Origin: HGM04593 sp045588485
GTDB taxonomy: Bacteria > Bacteroidota > Bacteroidia > Bacteroidales > Bacteroidaceae
Assembly: GCA_045588485.1 (NCBI GenBank)
Contig: JAZNEI010000071.1
Span: 1 to 39,296 of the forward strand
Length of the DNA stretch: 39,296 bases
Direction: 5' to 3'
Shown here one piece after another: positions 38,957-39,296 of this stretch. Numbering within the stretch: position 1 is the first letter of the stretch; every line of letters begins with the position of its first letter. Below the pieces are notes generated by a model. The model worked only from the letters and a program-made list of their open reading frames with translations. It was not told where the DNA came from and made no database searches. The translations under genes and the position numbers were made by a program.

Positions 38957-39296
38957 TTCACTATTATAGCAGCAAATAAAGTTTTAGTTATTGTTTTAAA
39001 TGAGAGAGGCTGTAGCACGCGCTACAGCCTCTTGATATTGGATAAATGTTTAAATGCATTTTATAGGTGTCCGGTAAAACTTTTTCAGTCTCTCATTTAG
39101 GCTTGTTTGCTAAATTCAGCCTTTCATTGTTCTTTTTCTCCTACTTTTCGTGCCGACGAAAAGTAGGCAAAAGGCTCTGCGCACAGAAAATCTTAACGTA
39201 AAATGCTAACGATGTTTTTTGGGTGCTGCGGAACTCGCTTCGCTCAAACAGCCTCGCACTTAATCCAAAAAACATCTACCATTTAAGAAGCTGTTT
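38957..39296. other. Repeat-rich right end of the window
   Basis: 340 bases without a gene. AGAGGCTGTAGC at 39005-39016 pairs with GCTACAGCCTCT at 39021-39032. GTGTCCGGTAAAAC at 39067-39080 resembles the IS end at 6598. CTACTTTTCGT at 39141-39151 and ACGAAAAGTAG at about 39156-39166 form a palindrome. GATGTTTTTTGG and the later CCAAAAAACATC form a long inverted repeat about 65 bases apart, a common intergenic element in this phylum. Confidence 0.5.
39005..39032 (+). terminator. Terminator-like hairpin after the M56-TonB gene
   Basis: A perfect 12-bp stem with a 4-base ACGC loop, but only a weak T-tract. It is the only stop signal seen after the blaI/M56 unit. Confidence 0.55.

Overview
The window looks like a chromosomal segment of a Bacteroidales bacterium (Bacteroidota). 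The evidence is the tmRNA tag GENNYALAA, repeated promoters of the Bacteroidota form TTTG-N19-21-TAnnTTTG, the near absence of Shine-Dalgarno sites, and lineage-typical families: BspA-type leucine-rich lipoprotein, DUF3078 barrel, M56 peptidase fused to TonB domains, DcaP-like porin and GH20 with a signal peptide. Species cannot be named from the sequence alone.

Layout. 1-510 is AT-rich intergenic repeat sequence, followed by ssrA (tmRNA, minus), mntP and a secreted GH20 hexosaminidase. 3547-6860 is an AT-richer accessory island. It holds two short genes that each appear broken by one extra base, an intact RNA 2'-phosphotransferase (kptA), an intact macro-like protein with an unrecognised C-terminal domain, gene debris, and the 5' stump of an IS4-type transposase. 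6910-16748 is housekeeping: dnaK (minus), a saccharopine dehydrogenase-family polyamine enzyme, recA, a C1B cysteine peptidase, and recJ overlapping recQ. 16820-19120 (minus) is a coiled-coil protein, zapA, a probable 6S-like RNA, and RNase Y. 19304-23495 (minus) carries a uracil/hypoxanthine-DNA glycosylase-like gene coupled to a DUF2156 gene, an unknown gene, and yidC. 23700-30801 is envelope and transport: DUF3078 protein, CPA2 antiporter, DoxX, SIMPL protein, and an AraC regulator divergent from a DcaP-like porin. 31110-34297 is a PiT phosphate transporter with a PhoU-like tail, and endonuclease IV. 34306-36610 is a roughly 2.3-kb block bounded by an inverted pair of dispersed repeats; it carries an unknown helical protein and a BspA-like lipoprotein. 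36796-38956 is a BlaI/M56-TonB regulatory pair. The right end is repeat-rich and contains a possible second IS end.

How the genes fit together. Several genes here serve DNA repair (recA, recJ, recQ, nfo, the glycosylase). kptA and the macro-like gene form a tight pair whose biochemistry could connect: KptA consumes NAD+ and releases an ADP-ribose cyclic phosphate, and macro folds commonly bind or process ADP-ribose derivatives. This pair, with the unknown genes around it, is the best candidate for an undescribed system. The 6S-like RNA downstream of zapA and the inverted-repeat block are the next most interesting items. There is no CRISPR array, no tRNA and no intact insertion sequence.
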